The position numbers and the translations under genes are program-made. This document shows positions 35,601-45,479 of a stretch of 64,000 nt of DNA, piece after piece. The notes under the pieces were generated by a model. The model made no database searches. It worked only from the letters and a program-made list of their open reading frames with translations, and was not told the origin of the DNA. How positions within the stretch are numbered: position 1 is the stretch's first letter; every line of letters starts with the position of its first letter. The DNA is from Antedon mediterranea (lineage: Eukaryota; Echinodermata; Crinoidea; Comatulida; Antedonidae), in the NCBI RefSeq assembly GCF_964355755.1, contig NC_092680.1:6919001-6983000 (forward strand). The letters run 5' to 3'.

Positions 35601-37537
35601 ACATTGCCGTCAAACCAGGTAAATCACTTTTGCTGTCAATAGTATACAAATATTTACTGGGCTGAGGGCATGCCTTGATGAAAGTTCAGTAAATAATTGT
35701 TTTATATACCGTACCACCCAATTTGGCTGGCTAGGCCGAAGCGAACACAAACATGGATTTGGTTGGATTATTCCTAGTTTGTGGCACAGTTTCGCTGCGA
35801 AGAAGAAAACAAAAAAGATATTCGTCACTTCCAGATATGCAATCAATATTCCTAAATCATACTTTATTTATTTCTTCATATTTTAACTGGCCGCTAAACT
35901 TACTAAATCCTCTAAGTCAGGTCATACACAAGTTAATCATCGTAGGCTAGGTTAGGGATAGCTACGCAAGTGTTGTGTCGTCGCGTGTGTGTACTGATTG
36001 TATTGAAAAAGATAGAGGAAACAATTTAACCGGTCTATAGTTTGAAGGCATGGCAAAAACTATATTAACCAATCAGATGCCGTGAATTGAAAGGTGCCGG
36101 TATATAATCACTAATTTCCATTTGAATTTTTCTTTTTTTTCTCTTTATATATATATATATATATGGCCCAATCCCGTCATGAGAGACGATAACCTCAGGT
36201 CCAAAATATTATTTACTAAGCTAAGTACTTCTCTGCTACGGATGAGTTCTGTTGGGTTCATTTATTTGTTTTTTGTTTATTTGTTATACAGAGTTTTATA
36301 AGCATCTGCAATTAGGTTTTTAACTACTCCGTTGGTAACGAATAAACTGCAAAGCCTTTCACATTCAGCAACATATGCATTGGCATACAAATTATATTAA
36401 TAAATAAATGTATGGAATCTTATTTTTGTTTGAAGCTTACAGATGTGAAATGGAGATTAAACCTGGAGATGTCGGAAGCTAGACGAGCTAAGATGAAATT
36501 ACCAAATGCCGTATTTGAACTAGGGGTCACTAAAGACAATGAGGATATGGAAAGAATACGAATTGAATTCAATCATCAACAACTTTATGAATTCTATAAT
36601 CAGGTACGTGTGGTACATGCATTATTTTTTAATTAAAAGTCGCTATTTAACCGGGTTTGAACAATACCATGAAAGGCCCAGTGGTCTAATGGTAAAGACA
36701 TCTGCATACAAAGCAGAAGGTTCTGGGTTCGAATGTCGGTTGGGCGACTTTTTCTCATTCTCACAGATTTCCCTTATCTTTATTGTTTCAAATTTATTAT
36801 ATTTAAATATATATATTACTATAAATAAATCAATATTTTCATAAATTTAGTGTATAAAATAAAACATTATGCAAACCAAATAAATCAAGATATATATGTT
36901 TTTTTCAAAACATTACAATATTATTGTTATATATTGGTAAATTTCAATTCAATTACAAGGATTGTTTATAGAGAGTTCTGCGGTGATGACGGTAGGTGGC
37001 GCTGCATGGTTGCTAGCCAACCAAAAAATGCGTTCAACCTGCCTGAGTGACTCTCAGGTCACCAATGGTTTGGAATAGGCTTATTGTAGTAGATATTTTA
37101 AAACTTAATAATTTTCAATAAAAACAAACTAAAATTTTAAAAGATCATTAAAATTTGTTTTTAATGATCTATTTATTCTTTAACTACAGTTTAAGTTTAA
37201 AAAAATCAAGCTAAGATACACATTTTGATAAAAATACAGATCTATACAGTTTATCAACATAGTAGCCCTGAACGTATTTTTTGGTTGGCTAGCAACCATG
37301 CAGCGCCCTCTATCGTTGTGCCGTCACACCGCAGAACTCTATATAGAATACACTGAGGTAATCAGGCGCAGTGGTGGACACAACTTCAAACTAGTATATC
37401 TGTTGCTCCCTCTCCATGGTGTGGTTAGCTTTTTGAACTGTGAGTGTTAAAGTTGTCTCTAGTATAATACCTGTTTTTGTTTTTTTTTGTCTTTTCAGCT
37501 TGAGATAATACAAGGACAGCTTGATTCACTGAGCTGA
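32651..37537 (+). CDS. COMMD10, COMM domain-containing protein 10 (seven exons)
   Basis: COMMD10 is one of ten COMMD subunits of the Commander complex (with CCDC22/CCDC93 and Retriever), which recycles endosomal cargo. COMMD proteins also modulate NF-kB. The exons are 32651-32679, 33401-33491, 34553-34663, 35027-35098, 35535-35618, 36436-36603 and 37499-37537. All junctions are GT-AG and in frame, giving 197 codons; human COMMD10 is 202 residues. The N-terminal helical domain includes [20 protein letters not shown] and RILQKLHLK. The C-terminal COMM domain starts at about residue 130 with [12 protein letters not shown] and ends in [12 protein letters not shown]. The gene is intact. Introns 1, 2 and 6 carry transposon insertions. 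It converges on the semaphorin gene across the tandem arrays. Confidence 0.95.
32810..33165. repeat. CCTAGGC-rich segment in COMMD10 intron 1
   Basis: Repeated AGGCCTAGGC, TAGCCTAGCCTAGCTTAGGC and TAGTAGGCCCTAGCC motifs are dispersed through this stretch. Its composition differs from the rest of the intron. It hosts the 26-bp palindrome at 33128-33153. Confidence 0.5.
33121..33160. repeat. 26-bp palindrome flanked by 7-bp direct repeats
   Basis: The core at 33128-33153 has arms CATGGAGTAAA / TTTACTCCATG with a 4-base loop. Flush direct repeats CCTAGGC lie at 33121-33127 and 33154-33160. The surrounding CCTAGGC-rich sequence makes the direct repeat slightly less informative here than at the other three sites. 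Confidence 0.6.
33401..33491 (+). CDS. COMMD10 exon 2
   Basis: The acceptor is TTCTTCTTTACAG. It encodes [20 protein letters not shown] and [10 protein letters not shown], the most conserved N-terminal helix of COMMD10, ending in phase 0 at AAG|GTAGGT. Confidence 0.95.
33552..34460. mobile_element. Foldback element with 8-bp target duplication in COMMD10 intron 2
   Basis: The element at 33560-34452 starts GGCGCTAGTTCCGTTTCGCA and ends with the reverse complement. The arms stay alignable for about 250 bp (shared ACCACACCTTA, TTTCTCGCA, TTTCTATGGAGCGCCAAAAG). GGCACCCC lies flush on both sides (33552-33559 and 34453-34460). It is non-coding; the superfamily was not determined, though an 8-bp target fits hAT-like or P-like mechanisms. 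It ends about 90 bp before exon 3. Confidence 0.85.
34553..34663 (+). CDS. COMMD10 exon 3
   Basis: This is a 37-codon phase 0 exon: [20 protein letters not shown] followed by [17 protein letters not shown]. The acidic run is typical of the family. The donor is CAG|GTAGAT. Confidence 0.95.
35027..35098 (+). CDS. COMMD10 exon 4
   Basis: This is a 24-codon phase 0 exon, [20 protein letters not shown] then EKDK, between TTTTCAG and AAG|GTAATT. Confidence 0.95.
35354..35424 (+). repeat. tRNA-Thr-like sequence (SINE head or tRNA pseudogene)
   Basis: It has a perfect B box, GGTTCGAATCC, an anticodon-like loop CTAGTAA (AGT) and short end pairing TCTCG/CGAGA. The anticodon stem is mispaired, so it is not a clean tRNA gene. 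An AT-rich stretch follows. It lies in COMMD10 intron 4. Confidence 0.45.
35535..35618 (+). CDS. COMMD10 exon 5
   Basis: This is a 28-codon phase 0 exon, [20 protein letters not shown] then QSTLPSNQ. I chose acceptor AATAG|GTTTCAG rather than the inner TTTCAG because the family needs five residues between the DK and the AW/TW motif. Confidence 0.9.
36436..36603 (+). CDS. COMMD10 exon 6 (COMM domain core)
   Basis: This is a 56-codon phase 0 exon starting [20 protein letters not shown] and ending in [12 protein letters not shown]. The conserved Trp of the COMM domain is in VKWRL. Acceptor TTTGAAG|CTTACAG is preferred over the inner CTTACAG because LTD aligns with the family (human LET). Confidence 0.93.
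36676..36745 (+). repeat. tRNA-like sequence with Cys-type (ACA) anticodon loop
   Basis: The 7-bp acceptor-like pairing is GCCCAGT with the GGTTGGGC end. The anticodon stem TCTGC/GCAGA is perfect around loop ATACAAA, and the T-loop is GTTCGAA. The T stem pairs poorly and the anticodon would be ACA rather than the usual GCA, so I read it as tRNA-derived rather than functional. It lies in COMMD10 intron 6, just after the exon 6 donor. Confidence 0.45.
36972..37340. mobile_element. Foldback element in COMMD10 intron 6
   Basis: The left arm AGAGTTCTGCGGTG...GGCGCTGCATGGTTGCTAGC continues CAACCAAAAAATGCGTTCA. It is repeated inverted at 37285-37340. The arms are about 75 bp, and a small palindrome, AAGATCATTAAAA, lies near the centre (about 37140-37172). 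No clean target duplication was found; the flanks are TATAG-like. Confidence 0.75.
37499..37537 (+). CDS. COMMD10 exon 7
   Basis: The acceptor has a long poly-T tract, TTTTTTTTGTCTTTTCAG. The exon encodes [12 protein letters not shown] and stop TGA. The Leu-rich end is the classical COMM domain terminus. Confidence 0.95.
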   Translation, partial: LEIIQGQLDSLS

Positions 37538-38238
37538 TTATAAAAAAAAGTGTTTTTCATTTTGATGGAGCTGGTGTGGATCAAAGAAGATGACTACATG
37601 CATAGATTAAGAATACATGAACAACATGCTATTAATCCTCTGTCATGTCAATATGTAAGACACCAGCATACATTATTGTTTAGACTTATATATTTATAAA
37701 AAAATTATATTTTATATATCAAATTTATTTTATATGTAATTACTGATTGAGGCTATTTTACGTATAAAATGAAGTTACAAACTTTTAATTTGAAATCTCA
37801 ATTAATTATATAAATGTTATTATTTAGTTAATTATATATAAATTGTCTTGTATTGTATTGTTCTGAGATTCTCTAATAACCAACTTCAGCTAGATGGAAC
37901 ATCCTCAAATCATATTTACATGGATGAATGTATGAATTTTTCTTTATCAATGGTAAATATGAAATTAGTTCTTAAATGTTTTGTTGTTCTTTACACGAAT
38001 TTACCATTGGTTTGATAAAATTAAATTAATACAATCTTTTGTGAACAGGTGAACATTTACAATCATTTTATACGGGACAAAAATCCAAATCCACTAAAGT
38101 CCTTTAAATTAGCAATTAAATAAAAACAAAGTACAAATATTGCCTTGTTTCTAGTTTAATTGTTTGAAATTATTGGTAGGAACTATTTTATTATTATCAA
38201 TCATGGCCAAGTTCTCATTAATCAAAGTACAATACAGT

Positions 38239-40311
38239 GTCGATTGTTGTTGGTAGCCACCAAGTATATCTTACGATGTCAATTGTTGTTGGTAACCACC
38301 AAGTATATCTCACGATGTCGATTGTTGTTGGTAACCACCAAGTATATCAAAGATGCCGATTGATGTTGTTAACCACCAAGTATATCACACAATGTCGATT
38401 GTTGTTGGTAACCACCAAGTATATCTCACAATGTCGATTGTTTTTGGTAACCACAAGGTATATCTGACGATGTCGATTGTTGTTGGTAACCACCAAGTAT
38501 ATCTCGCGATGTCGATTGTTGTTGGTAACCACCAAGTATATCTTGCGATGTCGATTGTTGTTGGTAACCACCAAGTATATCGCACAATGTCGATTGTTGT
38601 TGGTAACCACCAAGTATATCACACAATGTCGATTGTTGTTGGTAACCACCAAGTATATCACACAATGTCGATTGTTGTTGGTAACCACCAAGTATATCTC
38701 ACGATGTCGATTGTTGTTGGTAACCACCAAGTATATCTCGCGATGTCGATTGTTGTTGGTAACCACCAAGTATATCTTGCGATGTCGATTGTTGTTGGTA
38801 ACCACCAAGTATATCGCACAATGTCGATTGTTGTTGGTAACCACCAAGTATATCACACAATGTCGATTGTTGTTGGTAACCACCAAGTATATCTTACGAG
38901 GTCGATTGTTGTTGGTAACCACCAAGTATATCTTACGAGGTTGATTGTTGTTGGTAACCACAAAGTATATCTCACGATGTCGATTGTTGTTGGTAACCAC
39001 CAAGTATATCTCGCGATGTCGATTGTTGTTGGTAACCACCAAGTATATCACACGATGTCGATTGTTGTTGGTAGCCACCAAGTATATCTCGCGATGTCGA
39101 TTGTTGTTGGTAACCACCAAGTATATCTTACGATGTCGATTGTTGTTGGTAACCACCAAGTATATCTTACGAGGTCGATTGTTGTTGGTAACCACCAAGT
39201 ATATCTTACGAGGTCGATTGTTGTTGGTAACCACCAAGTATATCTCACAATGTCGATTGTTGTTGGTAACCACCAAGTATATCTCGCGATGTCGATTGTT
39301 GTTGGTAACCACCAAGTATATCACACGATGTCTATTGTTGTCGGTAACCACAAAGTATATCTCACGATGTTGATTGTTGTTTGTAACCACCAAGTATATC
39401 TCACGATGTCGATTGTTGTTGGTAACCACCAAGTATATCACACGATGTCAATTGTTGTTGGTAACCACAAAGTATATCACGATGTTGATTGTTGTTTGTG
39501 ACCACCAAGTATATCTTACGAGGTCGATTGTTGTTGGTAACCACCAAGTATATCTTACGAGGTCGATTGTTGTTGGTAACCACCAAGTATATCACACGAT
39601 GTCGATTGTTGTTGGTAGCCACCAAGTATATCTCGCGATGTCGATTGTTGTTGGTAACCACCAAGTATATCTTGCGATGTCGATTGTTGTTGGTAACCAC
39701 CAAGTATATCTTACGAGGTCGATTGTTGTTGGTAACCACCAAGTATATCTTACGAGGTCGATTGTTGTTGGTAACCACCAAGTATATCTCACGATGTCGA
39801 TTGTTGTTGGTAACCACCAAGTATATCTCGCGATGTCGATTGTTGTTGGTAACCACCAAGTATATTACACGATGTCGATTGTTGTTGGTAACCACAAAGT
39901 ATATCTCACGATGTTGATTGTTGTTTGTAACCACCAAGTATATCTCACGATGTCGATTGTTGTTGGTAACCACCAAGTATATCACACGATTTCGATTGTT
40001 GTTGGTAACCACAAAGTATATCTCGCGATGTCGATTGTTGTTGGTAACCACCAAGTATATCACGATGTTGATTGTTGTTTGTGACCACCAAGTATATCTT
40101 ACGAGGTCGATTGTTGTTGGTAACCACCAAGTATATCTCAAAATGTCGATTGTTGTTGGTAACCACCAAGTATATCACACGATGTCGATTGTTGTTGGTA
40201 ACCACAAAGTATATCTCACGATGTTGATTGTTGTTTGTGACCACCAAGTATATCTTACGAGGTTGATTGTTGTTGGTAACCACCAAGTATATCTCATGAT
40301 GTCGATTGTTG
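38239..40311. repeat. 39-bp minisatellite, about 53 copies, with higher-order structure
   Basis: The monomer runs GTCGATTGTTGTTGGTAACC then ACCAAGTATATCTCACGAT. Because 39 is a multiple of three and most frames lack stops, reading frames of up to 382 codons occur on both strands. These are not genes. Variant monomers recur in order: a six-monomer block repeats at 38502 and 38736 (234 bp apart), and a block of about 14 monomers repeats at about 39069 and 39612 (543 bp apart, marked by the GGTAGCC variant). A few monomers lack 3 bp. Confidence 0.95.
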
Positions 40312-42465
40312 GCATTTTTTTGAAAAATCCCTGTGGTTTTTTTGACATATAGTACAGGGAAATTTTCGAAAAATGCCAATTTTTCGACCCTTTGTTTTTT
40401 TTACATAAATGGTTACTATAGCACAATAAACATGCGCAGAGTCGGATATTGGGTTCTGCGCATGTCAATTATGCTTTAGTAACCAGTTTTATCGAAAAAT
40501 AAAGAGGTCAAAATTTAGCATTTTTTTGGAAAAATCCCGAGACTATAGTACAGGGAAATTTTCAAAAAATGCCAAAGTTTCGACCCTTTGTTTTTTTGAC
40601 ATAAATGGTTACTATAGCACAGTAAACATGCGCAGAGTCGAATATTGGGTTCTGCGCATGTCAATTATGCTATAGTAATCAGTTTTATCGAAAAATAAAA
40701 AGGTCAAAATTTGGCATTTTTTTGAAAAATCCCTGTACTATAGTACACGGAAATTTTCGAAAAATACAAATTTTTCGACCCTTTGTTTTTTTGACATAAA
40801 TGGTTACTATAGCACAGTAAACATGCGCAGAGTCGAATATTGGGTTCTGCGCATGTCAATTATGCTATAGTAACCAGTTTTATTGAAAAATAAAAAGGTC
40901 AAAATTTGTACTATAGTACAGGGAAATTTTCGAAAAATACAAATTTTTCGACCCTTGGTTTTTTTGACATAAATAATTACTATAGCACAGTAAACATGCG
41001 CAGAGTCGAATATTGGGTTCTGCGCATGTCAATTATGCTATAGTAATCAGTTTTATCGAAAAATAAAAAGGTCAAAATTTGGCATTTTTTGGAAAAATCC
41101 CTGTACTATAGTACAGGGAAATTTTCGAAAAATACAAATTTTTCGACCCTTTGTTTTTTTGATATAAATGGTTACTATAGCACAGTAAACATGCGCAGAG
41201 TCGAATATTGGGTTCTGCGCATGTCAATTATGCTATAGTAACCAGTTTTATCGAAAAATAAAAAGGTCAAAATTTGGCATTTTTTTTGAAAAATCCCTGT
41301 ACTAAAGTACAGGGAAATTTTCGAAAAATACAAATTTTTCGACCATTTGTTTTTTTGACATAAATAATTACTATAGCACAGTAAACATGTGCAGAGTCAA
41401 ATATTGTGTTCTGCGCATGTCAATTATGCTATAGTAACCAGTTTTATCGAAAAATAAAAAGGTCAAAATTTAGCATTTTTTTGGAAAAATCCCGAGACTA
41501 TAGTACAGGGAAATTTTCGAAAAATGCCAAAGTTTCGACCCTTTGTTTTTTTGACATAAATGCTTACTATAGCACAGTAAACATGCGCAGAGTCGAATAT
41601 TGGGTTCTGCGCATGTCAATTATGCTATAGTAATCAGTTTTATCGAAAAATAAAAAGGTCAAAATTTGGCATTTTTTTGAAAAATCCCTGTACTATAGTA
41701 CAGGGAAATTTTCGAAAAATACAAATGTTTCGACCCTTGGTTTTTTTGACATAAATAATTACTATAGCACAATAAACATACGCAGAGTCAAATATTGCGT
41801 TCTGCGCATGTCAATTATGCTATAGTAACCAGTTTTATTGAAAAATAAAAAGGTCAAAAATTTGGCATTTTTTTGAAAAATCCCTAGACTATAGTACAGG
41901 GAAATTTTCGAAAAATGCCAAAGTTTCGACCCTTTGTTTTTTTGACATAAATGGTTACAATAAACATGTGCAGAGTCAAATATTGCGTTCTGCGCATGTC
42001 AATTATGCTATAGTAACCAGTTTTATCGAAAAATAACAAGGTCAAAATTTGACATTTTTTTGAAAAATCCCAATACTGGATAATCCCGATACAGGGAAAT
42101 TTTCAAAAAATGCCAATTTTTCGACCCTTTGTTTTTTTGATATAAATGGTTACTATAGCACAGTAAACATGCGTAGAGTCGAATATTGGGTTCTGCGCAT
42201 GTCAATTATGATATAGTAACCAGTTTTATCGAAAAATAAAAAGATCGAAATTTGGCATTTTTTTGGAAAAATCCCTGTACAGGGAAATTTTCGAAAAATG
42301 CCAATTTTTCGACCCTTTGTTTTTTTGACATAAATGGTTACTATAGCACAATAAACATGCGCAGAGTCGAATATTGGGTTCTGCGCATGGCAATTATGCT
42401 ATAGTAACCAGTTTTATTGAAAAATAAAAAGGTCAACATTTGGCAAATTTTGAAAGAATTCCTGT
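40312..42465. repeat. 195-bp satellite, about 11 copies, each made of two palindromes
   Basis: CATGCGCAGAGTCG recurs every 170-205 bp, usually 194-196. Each unit has palindrome P1, about 78 bp (for example 40702-40780, centred on TACTATAGTA), and palindrome P2, about 76 bp (for example 40801-40876, ends TGGTTACTATAGCA / TGCTATAGTAACCA, inner arms CATGCGCAGA / TCTGCGCATG). Spacers of about 20 bp separate them. It starts directly at the end of the 39-bp array. A lone half-unit lies at about 42585-42622. Confidence 0.92.
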
Positions 42466-45021
42466 ACTTTTTTTAGTCACTTGAACGTGACTCTATAGTT
42501 TACTATGTCGGTCAGTCTTTCGGTCCGTCTGTCGGTCCGGTATCACTATGCGTTTTAGCACGCGACTTATGGCTGTTGGCCTTGTTTACATAAATGGTTA
42601 CTATAGCACAATAAACATGCGCAGAAAAATGGCCCTATACCCCTGGACTTTTCAAACGGCACTATTTCATTATCATCAATCTATGACGTCATACAACAAA
42701 TTATGTCGAAAAATAACTAATTTATGAAAACATGACACAATAGATATTCAGCCTTTTCATTTATTGCAGACATAACTAGGGTGTAGCAAAGCAAACTACT
42801 GGTATTGGTGGCAATAATAATAAAAATTCATAAATCTTATAAATAATACAAAAGTATACTATGTACAGCTATCTCTTTTATACTACAATATTTATAAATC
42901 ACTGTTAATAACTCGCCACAACCTTTAAATATGATTTACGCAAAATTCTTTTTTTTAACTGTTTTAAAATGTTTTCATTATTTTATATACACAATATAAT
43001 GACCATTAATAGTATCTGGGGAGCTAGTATATCTTTGGTTTAAAACCAGCTGCAAAATCTACAAGTTGTTTCATGGTTGCAAAAATGTGCAGCCTCTCTA
43101 CGCAACTGTGATGATGCAATAATTCAGATGATAAATATTTAATAGTAGGCCTACATACTACTCATACACTGTCAGTACAGTATATACAATATACAGTTCA
43201 TTGTACAAAAATCATACATATTCATAAACTGTACACTATATACAGCATACAGTTAAATATTTATAATATTAATAATTTCATATACAGTTTTATATTGACT
43301 GTCGATTGGTTGTGACCTTTGAACATTAAGTGTTAAATAGACCAATACCAGTAGTTGCAATAATTTATTTTTTTTTATATATTTTTTTTCCATATTTAGC
43401 GGGAGCACCCACACATACAGTACAATCAAGTCAACAACGATGAACAATTACAATCAGAAGAGTAACAATATCTAAAAAAAAAAACAGTTGTCTTTCTGGT
43501 GTAATTTAACATGTTTAGTTGTAAATTATTGTATGTGGAATGTGTACAATTTATGTTTGAAAAATCCCCAAAAATATATGTTCAGTAATAATTCATCCTT
43601 GTGTTGTTTTGTTTTAGAAGTTTATATAAAGTGTACTAGTAGTAGTAGTAGTAGTAGTAGTTGTAGGTATTTGGTCCAATACACTATTTAAGTACAGATA
43701 TACCCACTTTTAGAAGACACAAAGCAAAGCATTACACAGTGAAACATTTATACAGTACTGTACAAATTTCGAAACATTACATTTCATCGAGTTAATTTAC
43801 AGCTTATTTCCTTTGGAAGTTTGTTTGGGAAGCACAATTTAACTTAAATGTAATAATAATAATGTCAATTTACAAAGCAATGATTTAGGTTAATCATTTC
43901 AATAGTAGGTCTTAAATGCAATTTACAAATAAACAGTTTATAATCAATATTTACATCTAATTAAGTTTAAAAATCAACTATGATTACTGTGTTTTGCCCT
44001 TTATCTTATCCATAATACAGTCTCTCGTCAAATGTATGTACAACGCTTTATATTAAATCTGTTGAACTGCAAACATTCACCAATACTACTTGCCAAATGC
44101 ATCGCAAAGTTAATTCAAGATCAATTTTCAATCCATCAATTATTAATCACTGAACTTGTACAGTATCATTTTTTTTAATCATCATTCTGCTGAATCAATT
44201 AATTTTAATTAATCAATTGTTAATTGCAAATACTTGTTCTTAATCAATCAATTTTACTGTAGTTGTATATTTTATCAATATTAAATCAATCAATCAATCA
44301 ATTATTTTTAATTAATCAATTCTTAATTGCAAATAGTCGTACAGTATCACACTTTTTTTTAAATTAACGCAATACACTATAAATTTATTATTGCTGAAAA
44401 AAAAGAAATTGGCAGTGATACCTATTTCAAACTATACTGTTATACATGAAATAAATAAAATTATTATAATATAATGCAATAATATATAGACTATATTTTA
44501 CATTTATATATGCATACATGGATATTGACTTCACGATACAGCCAAATTTCTTGCACATTAAATTACATTATGCCAATTTTGAATATCCATGCACGCTACA
44601 CACATAATTATTTAAAAATTGTGCGCTTCACGTTTTAAAAAAGTGGCAAGTAATCATATCTTTTTCTTCCTCCTCTGACCATGGCCTACAAACGGATTCA
44701 AATGGGCCAGCTACCATTTTTGCACATTCTTCTTTTTTAAGTGGGGAGAAATCATGTTGCTGACTGAATCAAGGTACTTTCAACTGGTTACCAATAAAGT
44801 TCTGCATTTTTATTTTATTTTTTTTCATGTTTTTGCAATTGGTAAAAATTCTTTATCTTCTCTCTAACAATTTATCTGCAATAAACAGTTCTCTCCCTTT
44901 TAAGGTATTCATTTCTGAATTGTTTGCTGCAGGCCTAGCGTTAAATAACCAGCACAATTGAATGTCATCCGAGTATTTCATTAAGTACTGTACTCAGTTT
45001 TTCATTATGGTAGCTGTACCC
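42466..45021. other. Semaphorin 3' flank / 3' UTR region
   Basis: No gene is recognised. It begins with a short GC-richer remnant (42470-42590, including GGTCCGTCTGTCGGTCCGG) and a stray half-unit of the 195-bp satellite. The rest is AT-rich, with a (TAG)n microsatellite at 43637-43662. A diverged AATCAATT-rich duplication, with an internal period of about 182 bp, lies near 44150-44345. Some of it is probably the 3' UTR of the minus-strand semaphorin. Confidence 0.5.
43637..43662. repeat. (TAG)n microsatellite
   Basis: About eight uninterrupted TAG units lie downstream of the semaphorin stop codon. Confidence 0.85.
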
Positions 45022-45479
45022 TCACACTTCAACTGAGCTTATTCTCTTGATGTGAGGTTCCATTTCCAATACCAGTGATGTAATATCCTCCTCAAAGCTC
45101 TGCGAGTAGGTCGGAGGTGATTCCATGGTTGATTGGGTTGGCGACGGTCCATCACTAGTATCACTAAAGCCCTCGTAATTACTACAGGTAACATGGCCAT
45201 TGATGTTGATCTTTTTTAAGTGTTCAAGAGTAGCGCTGCGACTACGTCCAGTTGAGTGTTGACTCAACCGTTTCTTTACCTCATGAATTTCACTGGTGTC
45301 AATTGGAGGCTTGCCGTTGGGGTATTGTTTTCCATTTGGGACACGTCTTCCATTAGCTGTGTGTTTGTTGAGCGTGTTTTGAGGAGAAGATGCATAGCTA
45401 GGTGGCTCCGTGTATGACGGTGAGTGGGCATTCCTATGAATCTTTTCCATTGAAGATGATGCTTTCACAATTTTTACAC
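45022..45479 (-). CDS. Semaphorin cytoplasmic tail, terminal exon
   Basis: The acceptor is TTTTCTTATAG. The exon encodes about 151 residues: [20 protein letters not shown], then [13 protein letters not shown], an [12 protein letters not shown] segment, ESPPTYSQ and the end [10 protein letters not shown] before TGA. Ser, Pro and Asn dominate and no folded domain is evident. Two PPxY motifs (PPSY, PPTY) and a Val-Glu-Val terminus are visible. Confidence 0.88.

Noticed and set aside
38239-40311. Possible CRISPR-like regular array
   Set aside because: The units are direct head-to-tail 39-bp copies with no unique spacers, in a eukaryotic genome.
38347-40379. Long open frames (up to 382 codons) on both strands
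   Set aside because: They are produced by the 39-bp tandem repeat, whose length is a multiple of three and which lacks stops; both strands are open equally and there is no gene context.
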